Part shown: positions 1 through 11,448 of the stretch, in pieces
Position numbering within the stretch: position 1 is the stretch's first letter
Layout of the letters: every line of letters begins with the position of its first letter
NCBI GenBank assembly: GCA_029717555.1
Contig: JAMDHS010000005.1
Span: 397,954 to 461,953 of the forward strand
Origin: Peribolospora baueri
Lineage: Eukaryota; Basidiomycota; Peribolosporomycetes; Peribolosporales; Peribolosporaceae
DNA: 64,000 nt
Direction: 5' to 3'
Program-made: the position numbers and the translations under genes
Notes under the pieces: generated by a model
The model's input: only the letters and a program-made list of their open reading frames with translations
The model's database searches: none
What the model was told of the DNA's origin: nothing

Positions 1-1518
1 CTTCCCTGTGAGGAGGCCATGCCGATAGACTGCGTGTGCGTGAGATTTGAGAGCCCCAAGCTGAAAGCAGAAGGGGACTTGCCTCGTATTCAGCGTAAGC
101 AGGTGGATGATAGGTGAAGTTGGCATGGCGCAAAGTCTTTTTGAAAATCTGTTTGCCGACCGGGGACGGTTCATAGGAGGCCGCCGGGCAGCGCCAAAGA
201 GGCGCGCGGCTGGGAGAAACGCACGGACTTCGGGCAAATTGAAATACGTTGGCGCGGAGAGCCGTCCGGCCAGGCCCTTTGGTCTAGGAAAAGAGTAGCA
301 GAGCGGGTGACGAATCCCACGAGCAAGATCTTAAGGAAAGCACCATAAAATTGGAGACTTCGGTATACTCACAGCTCGAAAGGATCCGGACACATATGCA
401 CCCGCAAGCAGCAAGCAGCTGCGCCCCATCCGACACTATGGAATATGTAGACCGCTGCAGACCGCTCCGTTCGGGTTCCGCCCGATGACCATGTCCCATC
501 AAATCGTACAGCATACTTATTGTGAGGTACGGCTGGACGCGGTGGGGAAGCGGCGGACGGACAGAGCGAGGAACCGAAGACAGCCATGCGCCGGGGAAAG
601 CACTCCTTAAGAAGCCGGTGGTGCCCAGACCAGAGTGTCGAGGCGGTCAGACTCGACACGCTGGGTACGATCCGCGACCTCGACGAAAGAGAAATGACAC
701 CAAGAGATGTCATGTCGGGATGGTTATCGACGAATGCAGCCCTCGACGCCCCAGACCGGGCACGTGAATGGCTGGATGCGCGCGTCCCCTGTTACGTGCT
801 ACCATCATCATCACACAGTAAGGCCTGCTGCTGCTGGAAGCCATCTTCGCCGCCCGCCCTCCGGTCGAACTCGGGACTCGTGTGCAGTAGCCAAAGGCGA
901 GCTCGAGGTCGCCGCGGATGCGGCAAGGCCCCAGGGAGCAGGGAAGGGGGGCAGGGGGCTCACGAAATATCACCCCGGTCGCAGACACCTCGTCTGGACG
1001 GTCATACAGTTAGTTATTCAAAAGGGCCTGGCACAACCAGCGGCATGGGCACGTTCTAAAGGCCGTTGCCGCAGCAGGCGCCATGAGATGGTGAGATGGA
1101 GAGAGACGTCCGAACGTGGCTCGTGTGCAGAGAGAGGGACGGGAGAAACTGAACACCTGAGACAGCCAGGACCGTCGGAAGGATGAATACGAGCGGAGGC
1201 TCCCGGCCAGGGCTGATTGACGAACGGACGGACTGAGTGACCGACGACGACGACAGCGACAACAACAACGACGACGACGACAAACGAACGAATACACCAC
1301 GGCGGAGCGGGACACGAACGACTGCGACGCTCTGGCCAGCCCCGCGTCTCTCTCTCAACCAACCCGCCAACTCGCCTCCTCGCCGACCTGCATCCGATCG
1401 CAGATCACCGAGCTGCTCCAAACGGCCAACCAAGGCCCGAGGGGCTCAAACCGAACCAGCTGTCCTCTCAACCAGGCGTAGCGTACTTACCGTCGAGTGA
1501 GGTCAATCGTAGCCCAAC
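1..1518. other. Upstream region of PHO81, no gene recognised
   Basis: No reading frame here has recognisable protein similarity or a convincing splice pattern, and the frames present are short and mutually overlapping. A GAC/AAC-rich low-complexity stretch lies at about 1239-1290. The right part presumably carries the PHO81 promoter and 5' leader. The left end could hold the edge of a neighbouring gene that cannot be judged from this window. Confidence 0.5.
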
Positions 1519-4500
1519 ATGAAGGTGAGCGAGCACCCGCTGCTAAGCCATTTCGCTCGCTTGGCCCGCCTGCCGTCTCCTTTTCCGCTACGGCGCGAGC
1601 AAACGGTCGACGTCCAGTTCGGCCACAGCTGACGGCGCGAAACCCCCTTACCCCCTCCGAACGGCCACACAGTTCGGGAAGCAGATCTTGAGCCAGCAGA
1701 TCTCGGGATGGGGAGCGTTCTATCTTGATTACAAGCTCCTGTGAGTTCCGCGTTCATGGGCCGCCATGGATGGGGCCATGGAGCGGGGAAGAAGAGGGCG
1801 ACAATGAGACCGCCCTGGGAACAGGTGCTAGGCTCTTGGTAAACACGAACGGCCGACTGACGAGACATTCCTCTTTCTGTCCTCCTTGTGACCGTCCGCC
1901 AACGTCCCCCATGATGCAGCAAAAAGATCATCAACTCTTTGGAGAAAGGTCGTCTCGGCGACGCCGCTCTCCTCGCGACCGGTCAAAGACCCGACTTCCC
2001 TTCTGGCACGCCCTCCACCTCTTCCTCTGCCGCTGCGGAACCTATCATTGTCCCTGGTCCATCACCGGGTATATTGCCCCCCGAGGCCGGAACGGGTAGC
2101 GGGACTGTGCCCGGCAAAGAGTCCGGAGCGAAGGAGGAGGAGCTAAGGTTACATCGAGCTGCTTTCTTCTTTAGGTTGGAGAGAGAGCTGGAGAAGGTGG
2201 GTGAAGAGGAGCGATCGGGACGACCCAGCTTGTCGAAAGAGCGGGAGCCGTCAAGTTCTTCTACGTTCTAACCGCTTCTCATCCTTCTCTCGGCTTCGCC
2301 TCCCCTCGGCATCGCGTCGCACCGCAGATCAACGCCTTTTACCTAGGAAAGCAGGCCGAGCTACAATCCCGACTACGGACGCTGATCGAGAAGCGCAAGC
2401 TTGTCCAATCCAGCTCGGCAAAGTTGTCGCGCGACTCTCCCAGCTTCGTGGCGTTGTATGAGAGTTTCAAATGGTTGGAGAAGGACTTGAACAAGTTGCA
2501 GGTACGTGCGATCCGATCTGGCGAGCGGATTGACGTCTGGGTTGAGCACAAGCCGCATGCCTCTTCCCAAGCCGCGGACGTGAGTAAAGACTTTGGTGGG
2601 ACTGACTCGTTAACGCACATCAACAGCAATTCATCGAGATCAACGCGACCGGCTTCCGAAAGATCCTTAAGAAATGGGACAAGCGTTCCAAGTCCAATAC
2701 CAAGGAGCTGTATCTCGCTCGGCAAGTCGACGTCCAGCGTGAGTTGAGTGCGGTAGACGTTTTCTTGCCGGAAGCCTGCTGACTGTAGGTAATCCTTTCC
2801 ATGTGTCCCGTCCCTTATCCCTCGATAGCATGTTTCAACCGCCAGTTCATGGCAGAGATGAACGACATCGTAGCTGCCAACCTTCTCGATCTCGAGAACT
2901 TTTCCGAAGGCCGTCTGACTACGAGCGAGGGTAGTGACGGCGTGAATGACGGAACGGATATCAACCCGAACCGACCTCTCGACTTTGCGTCCGCGCGCTC
3001 CGAGGTGGATGCCCTTGCGGACGTGGAGGAGAACCTCATGACCGCCATCATCTCTGGTAGGGACAGCGAGGCGAGGGAGCTCATCCGTGTGGCCGAGCGC
3101 GCACAGGAGGGGAAAGAGAAGACGAATGTGGCCCGCATCGTCTGGAGAGCGCTGGCCAGAGCACCCAGCGATGCCGTCAAACTCGCCCTCGACTCTGCCA
3201 TTCCCGACTTTGGCTTCGTGGATGATATTAACTCGAGGACGTGCTTGCATGAAGCTGCCATCGCAGGCAACTTGCAGCTCGTTCAGGCTTGCGTCCAATT
3301 CGGCGTAGACGTCCGCCTTCAAGACGCTTACGGTCGAGCCGCCCTCTCGTACGCGGCTATGGGAGGGCACAGCGATGTCGTGCGCTTGCTGCTCTCCATT
3401 CCGTCCGTCGACCCCAACGTCGTCGACCTGGACGGCTTCACGCCCCTCGTGCTGACCATCACCAACGGTTACGTCGAGATCGCACGCCTTCTCATCGAGC
3501 ACGGTGTCAGCGTCGGACCCGCTCAGAATACGGACCTCGTCCCGCTCTCGCTCGCCTGTCAAGGCGGCCACACAGATATCGTTAGGCTCCTCCTCGGTCG
3601 CAACGCCAACATCATCGCCAACTCGGAGGGTCTCTTTTCCCAGCACTTGGCAGCCCGTGCGGGTCACGCCGACATCTGTCGCCTCATTATCGCCGCCGGG
3701 GGAGATCCGAATGTGGTCGAGAAGGGCACTCTCTGGACGCCCATCTTCTTCGCTGCCGAGTCCGGCCATGTCGAGTGCGTTCAAGCTCTCGTGGAGTGTG
3801 CGGCACGGATCGATCTGCTGGATGAGAAGGGTCGTAGCCCGGCGTTCCATGCCGCTTGGAACGGAAAGATCACCTGCTTGCTCATTCTACTCGAGGCGGC
3901 CACGCACTTGTCCGCTGTGGGAAACAAGGCACAGGACGTTGACCGCATGCTCACGGACGGGGCCTCGCCCTCCTCCACGTCGTCCTCGCCCCTCAAGATC
4001 CGCCAGTTGGGCTCGGCGGAAATGGAGTCGCAGCCGATCAGCGCCGACCTGGAAGACCTGGAGATGGACGCTATCCCTTCGCTCTCTCTTCCCCCACCCA
4101 TCATCCCCTTCCGCCACTACGGCCACAACTACCTTTCCTCGACGCGCCATCTCGTCTCTATCGCCCTCGCTCGCTCTCCAGTGCGTTTGTACAGCTCGGA
4201 ACGCCAAGACCAGCGTTACAGTTCCCTCAAGCTGGTCATGACGAGCAAGAACGTGACAGCGATCCCGCACGGCATCGTCCTGCCACTCGCAGACGAGCAC
4301 GAGGTGTTCTCCTTCCAGATCGACAATCTCGACAGCTCGCCTCTCGAGTTGGAACTCCTCCCCACCTTTGGATCCAAGCTGATCGGAAAAGCTGTCGCGC
4401 TGCCGAGCTTGTTCGACGACATCATGTCTTCGAAGCACCTTACCCTTCCCCTCATCGACTCGCACATGAAGGTCATAGGCGACGTCACCTTTGACCTCGA

Positions 4501-5925
4501 ACTTGTGAAGCCCTTTGACAGTGTCCAGCTCGAGATCGGAGGAAAGGTGGAAACGTACTGGAAGAGCACGCTACCCAGCGTGGCCTTTCCTACCAACAGC
4601 CAGCGCATGACCGCCAGCGGCGGAGGATCCATGCCGGCGGTCACCACCACCACCACCACCACCATGTCTCCCGCTTCGCACGCAGCCAGTACACCTACCG
4701 TTGGATCCCTGGGCGGGACGCATTTAGCGAGCAGTACAAGCTCCTTCGTCACCGCGTCCTCCCTATCCGGCGAGTACGTCCGGGTCATCATCCAAGTCAC
4801 GAGGGACGGCCACGCCGTCGTCTACCCGGATTGGACGTTGTCCACCGAAATTAGCGACGTTTTCGTAGGCTCTGTCACACGCAACCAGTTTGTGGCCATG
4901 GCAGAGCGCCTCGACAAGACTTTGAAGGTGGACAAGCCCTTTGAACAACTCACGGCCCAAGATCTGAGCAAGGCGATCGAGACGAGCATGATCACTTTGG
5001 AGGCACTGTTGGAGGTGAGCGCCCCCCCTCTCGTCGACTTGGCCTCTTCACTTTCCCTTCCAGTTTCCTGCCGTCGCCCGTCTCCCTTGTCATTTCTGAC
5101 AGGCCTTTTTTCTATATTTCGTCGCGTCTCCTGCTGTACAGCTCCTGCCCGTTCATGTCTGCCTCGACTTTGACCTGCGCTACCCCACCAATTCAGACGT
5201 CCGAAGACACCCAGGCCTTCCCAAGGGCGAGCTCAACGCCTTTGTCGACTCGGTTCTCCACCAAGTCTACGCCGCCGGCACCCAGAATCGCCAGAGTCGA
5301 AAGATCATCTTTTCTAGCTTCAACCCGACCGTGTGCACGGCACTCAACTGGAAGCAGCCTAACTGTGAGTGTCCATCGGATGTAACGAGTCGGGGGATGG
5401 TGTTCTCCTTAGATGCGAGATACTTAACCAAACCGACGGTTCCATTTACCATATTACGGCGCATCGTCTCTTCCCAACCCCATCAGACGCTGTCTTCTTC
5501 GCCTCTTACTGCGGTCTCTCCCGTTCCGCCTCCGCAGAAGGACGCATGGTACCGGCAAACCGCGAAGAGTCAGACTTCCGATGTTTGAGCGTCCACGAGG
5601 CGGTCAAGTTTGCCAAATCAAACAACCTGTTGGGCGTCATGGTCAACGCTACCCTTCTGGTGTGTCCCTTGCCTTGCGGAGCGCCGCGCACGCTGGGCCT
5701 GGTTTTGCCTTGTGCATGATCTAACTTGATCATCGATCGATTGGTTCCCTTTTATCTCGGCCGCAGGCACAAGTACCCCCCCTCATCACGGCGATTAAAG
5801 AAGCTGGTCTCATACTCGCCACGATCGGCAGTCGAAGTCAAGCCGAAGGCGGCGTCGATGACGGCGTGGACGCGGTACTCTTTGGAGGGGTGCTGCATAC
5901 GCGCGAGAATGTCGATAGCTTCTGA
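1519..5925 (+). CDS. PHO81: Pho81/NUC-2-type CDK inhibitor (SPX-ankyrin-GDPD-like)
   Basis: Phosphate-signalling protein of the Pho81/NUC-2 family, which inhibits the Pho80-Pho85 cyclin-CDK when phosphate is low. Nine exons join in frame: 1519-1524, 1673-1740, 1920-2196, 2328-2501, 2627-2738, 2829-5014, 5142-5364, 5487-5659 and 5767-5925, giving about 1125 aa. The N-terminus (M-K-F-G-K, then YKLLKKIINSLEKG) is a classic SPX start, and the first coding exon is only six bases. SPX helices run to about residue 230, followed by an ankyrin array (for example CLHEAAIAGNLQLVQ, TPLVLTITNGYVEIARLL). The C-terminal third has the family-typical LEIGGKVETYWKST segment and a GDPD-like fold, but no HRG catalytic motif is visible. 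That favours Pho81 over the active phosphodiesterase Gde1. A Thr run is encoded by CAC/ACC repeats near 4655. Confidence 0.9.
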
Positions 5926-6253
5926 TTGTCCGTTTTTTTCCTTGGGGCATGCGGATCAAACCAGGATACTTCTCTCGTACTGTCGTCTTTTCTATTTTAT
6001 GAGTCGAGTCCGTTTCGTCTTAATAGATTTGCCTAGTAGGGAAGTCGGCTTGCTTGCGTGAATGCAGAACTGGAAATCTACTAGTACATCCCTGTCGTCT
6101 TGCTGATGCCAGTTGTCGGCCGTCACTTTCTTCTCTTGTAGCGCCCTTGTAGCCTGGTTAGATAGGGAGAAGGGAGGGCCATTGGAGAATCGCGGCGTGA
6201 ACAAGTGGAGCTTTCCGGTCGTTTTCAGCCTCTTCGTTCACTCCTCCATTCGC
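5926..6253. other. Convergent intergenic region
   Basis: A 328-bp AT-richer gap between the stop codons of PHO81 (+) and the Sae2/CtIP gene (-). It presumably contains both 3' UTRs and polyadenylation regions. No gene was recognised. Confidence 0.6.
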
Positions 6254-7440
6254 TCACCTCGCCTCCTTTTCAACCTCTTTGTACTTCCGCTTGTGGATGT
6301 CTTGTGCTTGCTGGTTCAGTTCCGCGGCCTCCTGCGTGGTGGGGAAGCCAATGTTCCTGAAAACAAATCGAACAATCAATCCACCTCGTCCAAAAAAATA
6401 TACAGCAAAGGTATCCGTCTCGTGATCGTTCTCACCAGTAGCCTGGAGGCGTGGGCGCGGGAGCCCAATGATGACGATGTCGACTCGTAGAGTCTTTGTG
6501 TGCCTGTACATAATCGAAGTGTCCCTTCTCGTCTTGGACCTCTTGACTGGCGGGTAGCATCGGCTCGGGCGCGTTCGGAAGCGCCCGATCTCGATCCGAA
6601 CGACGAGCTGGTGGAGATGGTGGAGACGGAGTCTTCCATACGGGGCCAGCACGAGCGGGGGCCGGACCGACGAGCTCGTAGTACTACCGCGGGAGAAGTC
6701 ATGACTCCTGTTAACTGTCCGCTACTATAGTCTGCCAGGGATATAAAATTCTCTCACATCTCTGCAACAAGCACAGTCACCAGCGTGCATCTGCCTCCTC
6801 TGAGCCTTGCTCCTCACCACCTCGGCAAACTGATGTTGTAATCCGGCGTTCCTCTCGGCGGCGACCTCGAAATCGGCGTTGATAGTGCGTCCACTGGCTC
6901 GAGCGAAGATGATGTAAAGACAGCCGCGGGGAGGAGGCACATTTTAGCCAACGGCCCGGCAGGCCCCGAGTCCCCTCTTCAATCATAGAACTCAACTCAC
7001 TCTCTGACACTCGCAGCGTACCTGCCCTTGCCACGGTACTTATAAGGGTCCATCGCGAGCTCGGCCCTGACCTTAGCACGCTCTTCTAAAATCGTTTTCC
7101 TATTCAACACATCTGCGCTCGGCGCGTGCTGTGCCGAAGGAGAGGCTGAAGAGGTAGACGGCAGTGCAGCCAACTTTGACGGCACATTCTCAGAGATCAC
7201 CTTAGACTCCTCCGTGTCCGATGTTTGAGTGGCCACTTCCCTGTGCGAAGACCGTGGCCGCTTCACCTTCTTCGCCGTCTCATGCCTTCTCTTCTTGTCG
7301 TCCCACCAACGCTTGAACTTCGCCCACGTCTCCTTGTCCTTGCGGTACTGGGCCAGCGTGGCCTTGTGATCTCCCCTCAATTCCTCATATCTGCGCTGCA
7401 GCTCCTTAAATGGGTTGTCGTTGGCCGACCGTCGCTCCAT
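6254..7440 (-). CDS. SAE2: Sae2/Ctp1/CtIP-like DNA end-resection factor
   Basis: Cofactor of the Mre11-Rad50 nuclease that starts resection of DNA double-strand breaks. Four exons join in frame: 7001-7440, 6758-6893, 6436-6683 and 6254-6356, giving 308 aa, close in size to fission-yeast Ctp1. The N-terminus (residues 1-60) is charged and predicted helical, as expected for the oligomerisation region. The conserved C-terminal block is clear. It has a VVRSKAQRRQMHAGDC segment with a CxCC cysteine cluster, then CCRDYYELVG, then TSRHRHHW, then TPPGYWNIGFPTTQEA, the signature end of the Sae2/CtIP family. The last two motifs are brought together by splicing at 6356/6436. It is divergent from VMA4 across 396 bp. 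Assignment rests on the C-terminal motifs, because the middle is not conserved. Confidence 0.86.
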
Positions 7441-7836
7441 GTTGCTCCATGACCTCTGGAGAAGCAGCCGAGATGATGACCTCGGTCAGAGGTCCTTGAC
7501 GAGGTCCAATCGCGTCCACACGCGTAAACGACTTGGCACTCTAGGGTTACAGAAAGCACGTGATGATCGTGCGGGGCTGCGGCCATCCACAGGCGACGCC
7601 GCCCCCCGGCCGGCCCCCTAAGGTCGGCGCCGATCACGACTGGAGGCTAGAAGGCGCTATCAGGCTTGGCTTGAACGACGACTACGACGGAGCAACTCTC
7701 ACAGCCTCACTGAATACTCGATAGTCCCAAGTACAGGAAAGGATCTCAAGTGAGTCACTACTTTGGTTGATCTGGCCCCAGCTGAGTGGAGCCGGACTGA
7801 TAAGCTGTCGCCTCCCATATGCTCATCCCCATCATT
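7441..7836. promoter_or_regulatory. Divergent SAE2-VMA4 intergenic/promoter region
   Basis: 396 bp separate the SAE2 start (-) from the chosen VMA4 start (+), so both promoters must lie here. No specific factor site is asserted. An in-frame ATG at 7819 would lengthen VMA4 by six codons. Confidence 0.5.
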
Positions 7837-9303
7837 ATGGCCAGCATGTCCAACCGCCCGCTTAATGATGAGGAGGTTCAGACGGAGCTGAGCAAGATGG
7901 TGCGTTTAGCCCCATATTCATAAGTTCTTTTACATTGTTATGACTGATGCATGCTTGCTTATTCTTGGCCCTTACCGTCTCCACAGAAAGCCTTCATCAA
8001 GCAGGAGGCGATGGAGAAAGCTCGTGAGATCCAGGTCAAGGCAGACGAAGAGCACGCTATTGAGAAGGTGAAGTTCGGACTGGGCTTTTGGGAGATCTAG
8101 CTTTCACTTCAGCGATTCCACCTCAGTCTCCTGCCTGCCTGCCGTGGAGTGTAGCGCATCACACTTCTCGCTAACCTTCCTCATCCCCTTCACTTACCAA
8201 ACTAACGAACGATAGGCCAAAATTGTGCGACAAGAGTCTATCAACATTGATGCGACTTACGAAAAGAAGATGAAGCAGGCCGACGTGGCTCAGAAGATGT
8301 TGGTTGCGATCTCTAGTCATAGTTCGGCGAGACATGATTGTTGACGGACCTCTGATGACTCTCTGATTGATCCCCGCCTCCTCGCCAACCCCGTAGCGCC
8401 CAGTCGAACCTGACCAACAAGTCGCGTCTTACGGTCCTCCAAGCACGAGAACAACACCTCCAAGAGCTCTTCGATGAGGCACGGGGCCGGCTCACCCAGC
8501 TAAGCAAAGACGAGGGCAAATACACTCAGTTGCTAGAGCAGCTCATCTTGCAGGTGTGTTGTGTGGGCCATGTGGATTACTATTGCCTAGCAGGCGCACT
8601 GTTTGCCCTTATTTTGCTCATTGTTCCTTTACTCATTTTGGGGTTCCCGGAATACTTCGTGACGCTCGTGTCGACGTGCAAAATTACCTCAGGGTCTTCT
8701 CGAGCTCATGGAGCCGAACGTATCAGCCACGGTCCGATCGAAGGATGTGGATCTGGCGAAGGCGGCGAGCGAGGGTGCGGCAAAGCAGTACAAGGACATC
8801 TCGGGAAGGGACGTCTCTGTCAAGGTCGAAGATGGGTTGGAGGAGGACGTGTGAGTCTAGCTGCGCCGACGGAGTTCCATTCTTCTCCAGTCGTGCCAAA
8901 CGAGCTGATGCATCCCTGCCCACTTTTGCGTGCGCGTTTCGCGTTTCCATGCTGACCCCTTCACGGTCTTGCTTCTTCTCATTTTCGCATCCGACGAATC
9001 CCATTTATATTTCGTATCGCCTCCAGTTCTGGCGGTGTTATCCTTGCATGCCACGGTGATCGGATCAAGGTCAACAACACTCTCGACGAGCGATTGCGTC
9101 TGCTCGAGGAGGCGGTGAGCTCTATTTCGTTTCCCTTGCGCTTCAATTTATTCCATGACGTCATTTCCCACTCGTCGCGAGTCTTCTTCATACGAGGCTG
9201 ACCGCCGTCGGCATTCGCTGCAACGATTTGACTTGACCAGATGCTCCCAGAGATTCGTGTGGAGCTTTTCGGCCCCAACCCGAACCGGAAGTTCTTCAAC
9301 TAA
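7837..9303 (+). CDS. VMA4: V-type H+-ATPase subunit E
   Basis: Peripheral-stalk subunit of the vacuolar proton pump, linking the V1 catalytic head to the membrane sector. Seven exons join in frame: 7837-7899, 7987-8067, 8216-8298, 8397-8553, 8693-8850, 9027-9114 and 9241-9303. The product is 230 aa, the usual length for the family. The N-terminal coiled coil begins LNDEEVQTELSKMKAFIKQE, followed by KIAQSNLTNKSRLTVLQARE. The globular C-terminus has SGGVILACHGDRIKVNNTLD and ends ELFGPNPNRKFFN. The third intron has an unusual GTTGGT donor, but it is the only one that restores the conserved KIAQSN join. In-frame ATGs also occur at 7819 and 7846; 7837 best fits the family N-terminus. Confidence 0.95.
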
Positions 9304-9564
9304 GCGGGCGTCATGCGCGACGACTTAGAACCATCCATGCCCGACCGGAGCCGTGGACGTCTTCACTGTCGGTATGACGGTGAAGGGTTTGCAACGGGCA
9401 AGTCGCTCGCCTTGGATGATGTAGTTACGAGTTCGTTTATATTCTACCTCCGATGTGTCCCTGATGCCCGAGTCCAAAGTGAAGCCTACCTCGAACCCCA
9501 ACCGATATCCTGCTATTCCGAAAAGGGCGGGAGAGTGGCCGTCCGACGGACTTCCGAAAGCACT

Positions 9565-10977
9565 TCAAAGCTTGCTACCCACACCCTTCCCTTGCCTTAT
9601 CAGCCGTGCCCTTTCGAGGCGAGATATCGCCTTCTCGTCCTCTCTGAAAGGGTCGACGTTTGGGACGGACGTGGTGAGCACCTTCAGTTCCGGCTCATAC
9701 ATGCAGAGCTGAGTTGGGGGAGAGGTAGAAAGGGGTGGATGAATGAAGGCGGCGAGGATGACAAATGTGGAGGTATTGATTGTGCCGATCAGGAGAGCAG
9801 GAGGCGTCAGTTTCTGCGACCTAAGTCGGTAGGCAAATCTCTAAAGCTTACCTTCAACGTGCCCCAACCGCCCGCGGCACACCGGTTCCTCACAGCCCTA
9901 GCGACCTCCAAAGACTTCTTCAGAGTGCCCTCCTGACCGGGCTCCTCGCTCAAAAAGTCCACAAGGCCCTCTTGGAGCGCCTGCTTGGCGTCGAAGCGGT
10001 GCGCTTGAAGGATGACCTTGCGGAGAAGAGGTGCATGGGTGATCTTTGTCTTGAGGATGGCGAGCATGCCACTCGGCATTGGAGCGGAGAACTCAATCTG
10101 CGAGGGACACGATGGACGGACGTGGGCGAGGTGGGGTCAGCGCCTCTGCTCTCGCCGCGAGCTGACGGTGGCCCGGCGCGTGCTCGCGCAGGAATAGCTG
10201 GGCGCAACGCGACGTACTTCATTCATGCAAAGATAGCCTCGGTCAGACCTCATGACTCTGTAGTCATGGGCAAGGGCGACGGTGAAACCGCCGGCGAAGG
10301 CGCTGTGACGACAGCAAAAATGCAAAACGATCCGGTCCAGGTCTAAGTGTCAGCCGCAAGTTCACAAGAGCGTGAGCGGGCACGCGGCTGCGTGTCCCCA
10401 ACCAGCGGTCGGCTCTTGTAAACCGATACTCACTGCCCGGAGATGGCCGCAATACAGGGGATAGGGAAGGAGAGGAAACGGTGCAAAAGTGGATTCAACT
10501 CCTCTGTGCGTCATTCGAGCGTGCGTGAAAGGGGAAAGGATATGGAAGGAGAAATGCACATGAGTTCATTTCGCTTGATGCCGGCGGAATGCGACGATGC
10601 AAAGCCCATGCAAAGTCTAACCCAGACGGATCGTCCGTGGTGAGCGATCGACTCGACCCACCATCGAAGAAGAGTGGATCCTTGATGGCGTTCTCAAAGT
10701 CCAAACCGTTGCTGTAGATCTTGCCTTCCTTGCCAGGCGGGCCGACAGTGATGAGCGCGGCGCCATCGCTAGCCTTTCCCTCTCTGAAAGCGTCCCTCCA
10801 CGCCTCCTCAACAAAGTCAAGGGCAGGCAAGACGCCGTCGTGAATGAAGGCAGGGGTGAGACGGTTGTCAGGCGTCTCCTTGCCGGTGAAAGTGAGCACC
10901 CAGACGAAGGGCTCGGGCTGGGTGAGGATGGTAAGAGGGCGGGCCGAGGAGGGGAAGGCGATGGGCGGAGGCGCCAT
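9565..10977 (-). CDS. Peroxisomal enoyl-CoA isomerase/hydratase with PTS1
   Basis: Crotonase-superfamily enzyme acting on enoyl-CoA esters, most likely a delta3-delta2-enoyl-CoA isomerase for beta-oxidation of unsaturated fatty acids. Five exons join in frame: 10662-10977, 10434-10503, 10218-10302, 9852-10097 and 9565-9708, giving 286 aa. The N-terminal half has the substrate-pocket segment around SNGLDFENAI. The oxyanion-hole region is FPIPCIAAISGHAFAGGFTVAL, read across a splice at 10302/10434, followed by HDYRVMRSDRGYLCMNE and IEFSAPMPSGMLAILKTKI. The final three residues are Ser-Lys-Leu, a canonical PTS1 signal, seen only after the last intron is removed. That supports both the gene model and peroxisomal location. 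Isomerase versus hydratase is not decided by sequence alone. Confidence 0.9.
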
Positions 10978-11448
10978 GTTGACCAGAAGTGCGGGCAGCG
11001 GCGATGGAGATGGGAGAGCGGAGGAAGACGACTCTTTCTCTCGACGCGACACGACCAGGAGGGCTATGAAGTTGAAAGCGGGGTATCGGATGACCGGCTA
11101 TGCTTGCCGGCAAGTTGATTGGTCAGCCTAGAAGCCCTGCGGTCGCGCGTCTCCGACCGACGTCGGTCGATGGACGACGGCGCTCAGCTGGGCTCAGCAG
11201 CATAACTTTGGCTCCCTTCGTTTCGGACGGCACTTTAGACGTTCTTATCGGCACGATCAAGACGCAGACGTCGCCGTCCACAACTCAGCTGAGCGGTCGG
11301 CCTCGACGCAGGGAAGGACCACGACGCGGTAGGAACCGGACCCAGAAATGCGCTATACTCGTATGGCGACGCAGGACAGGCTCGAAGGCGCAGACGGAAA
11401 GCGCCGCTAGAAATGATATATGCACAAAAAGGAGCGCAACGACGCTCG
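10978..11448. other. Intergenic region between MIF2 3' end and the isomerase 5' end
   Basis: A 471-bp gap between two minus-strand genes. It should hold the MIF2 3' UTR and the promoter of the isomerase gene. An in-frame upstream extension of the isomerase runs to 11052, but the ATG at 10977 fits the family better. No other gene was seen. Confidence 0.5.

Noticed and set aside
1519-5925. Gde1 glycerophosphodiesterase as identity for the SPX-ankyrin gene
   Set aside because: The GDPD-like region lacks a visible HRG catalytic motif and contains the LEIGGKVETYWKST block typical of Pho81/NUC-2.
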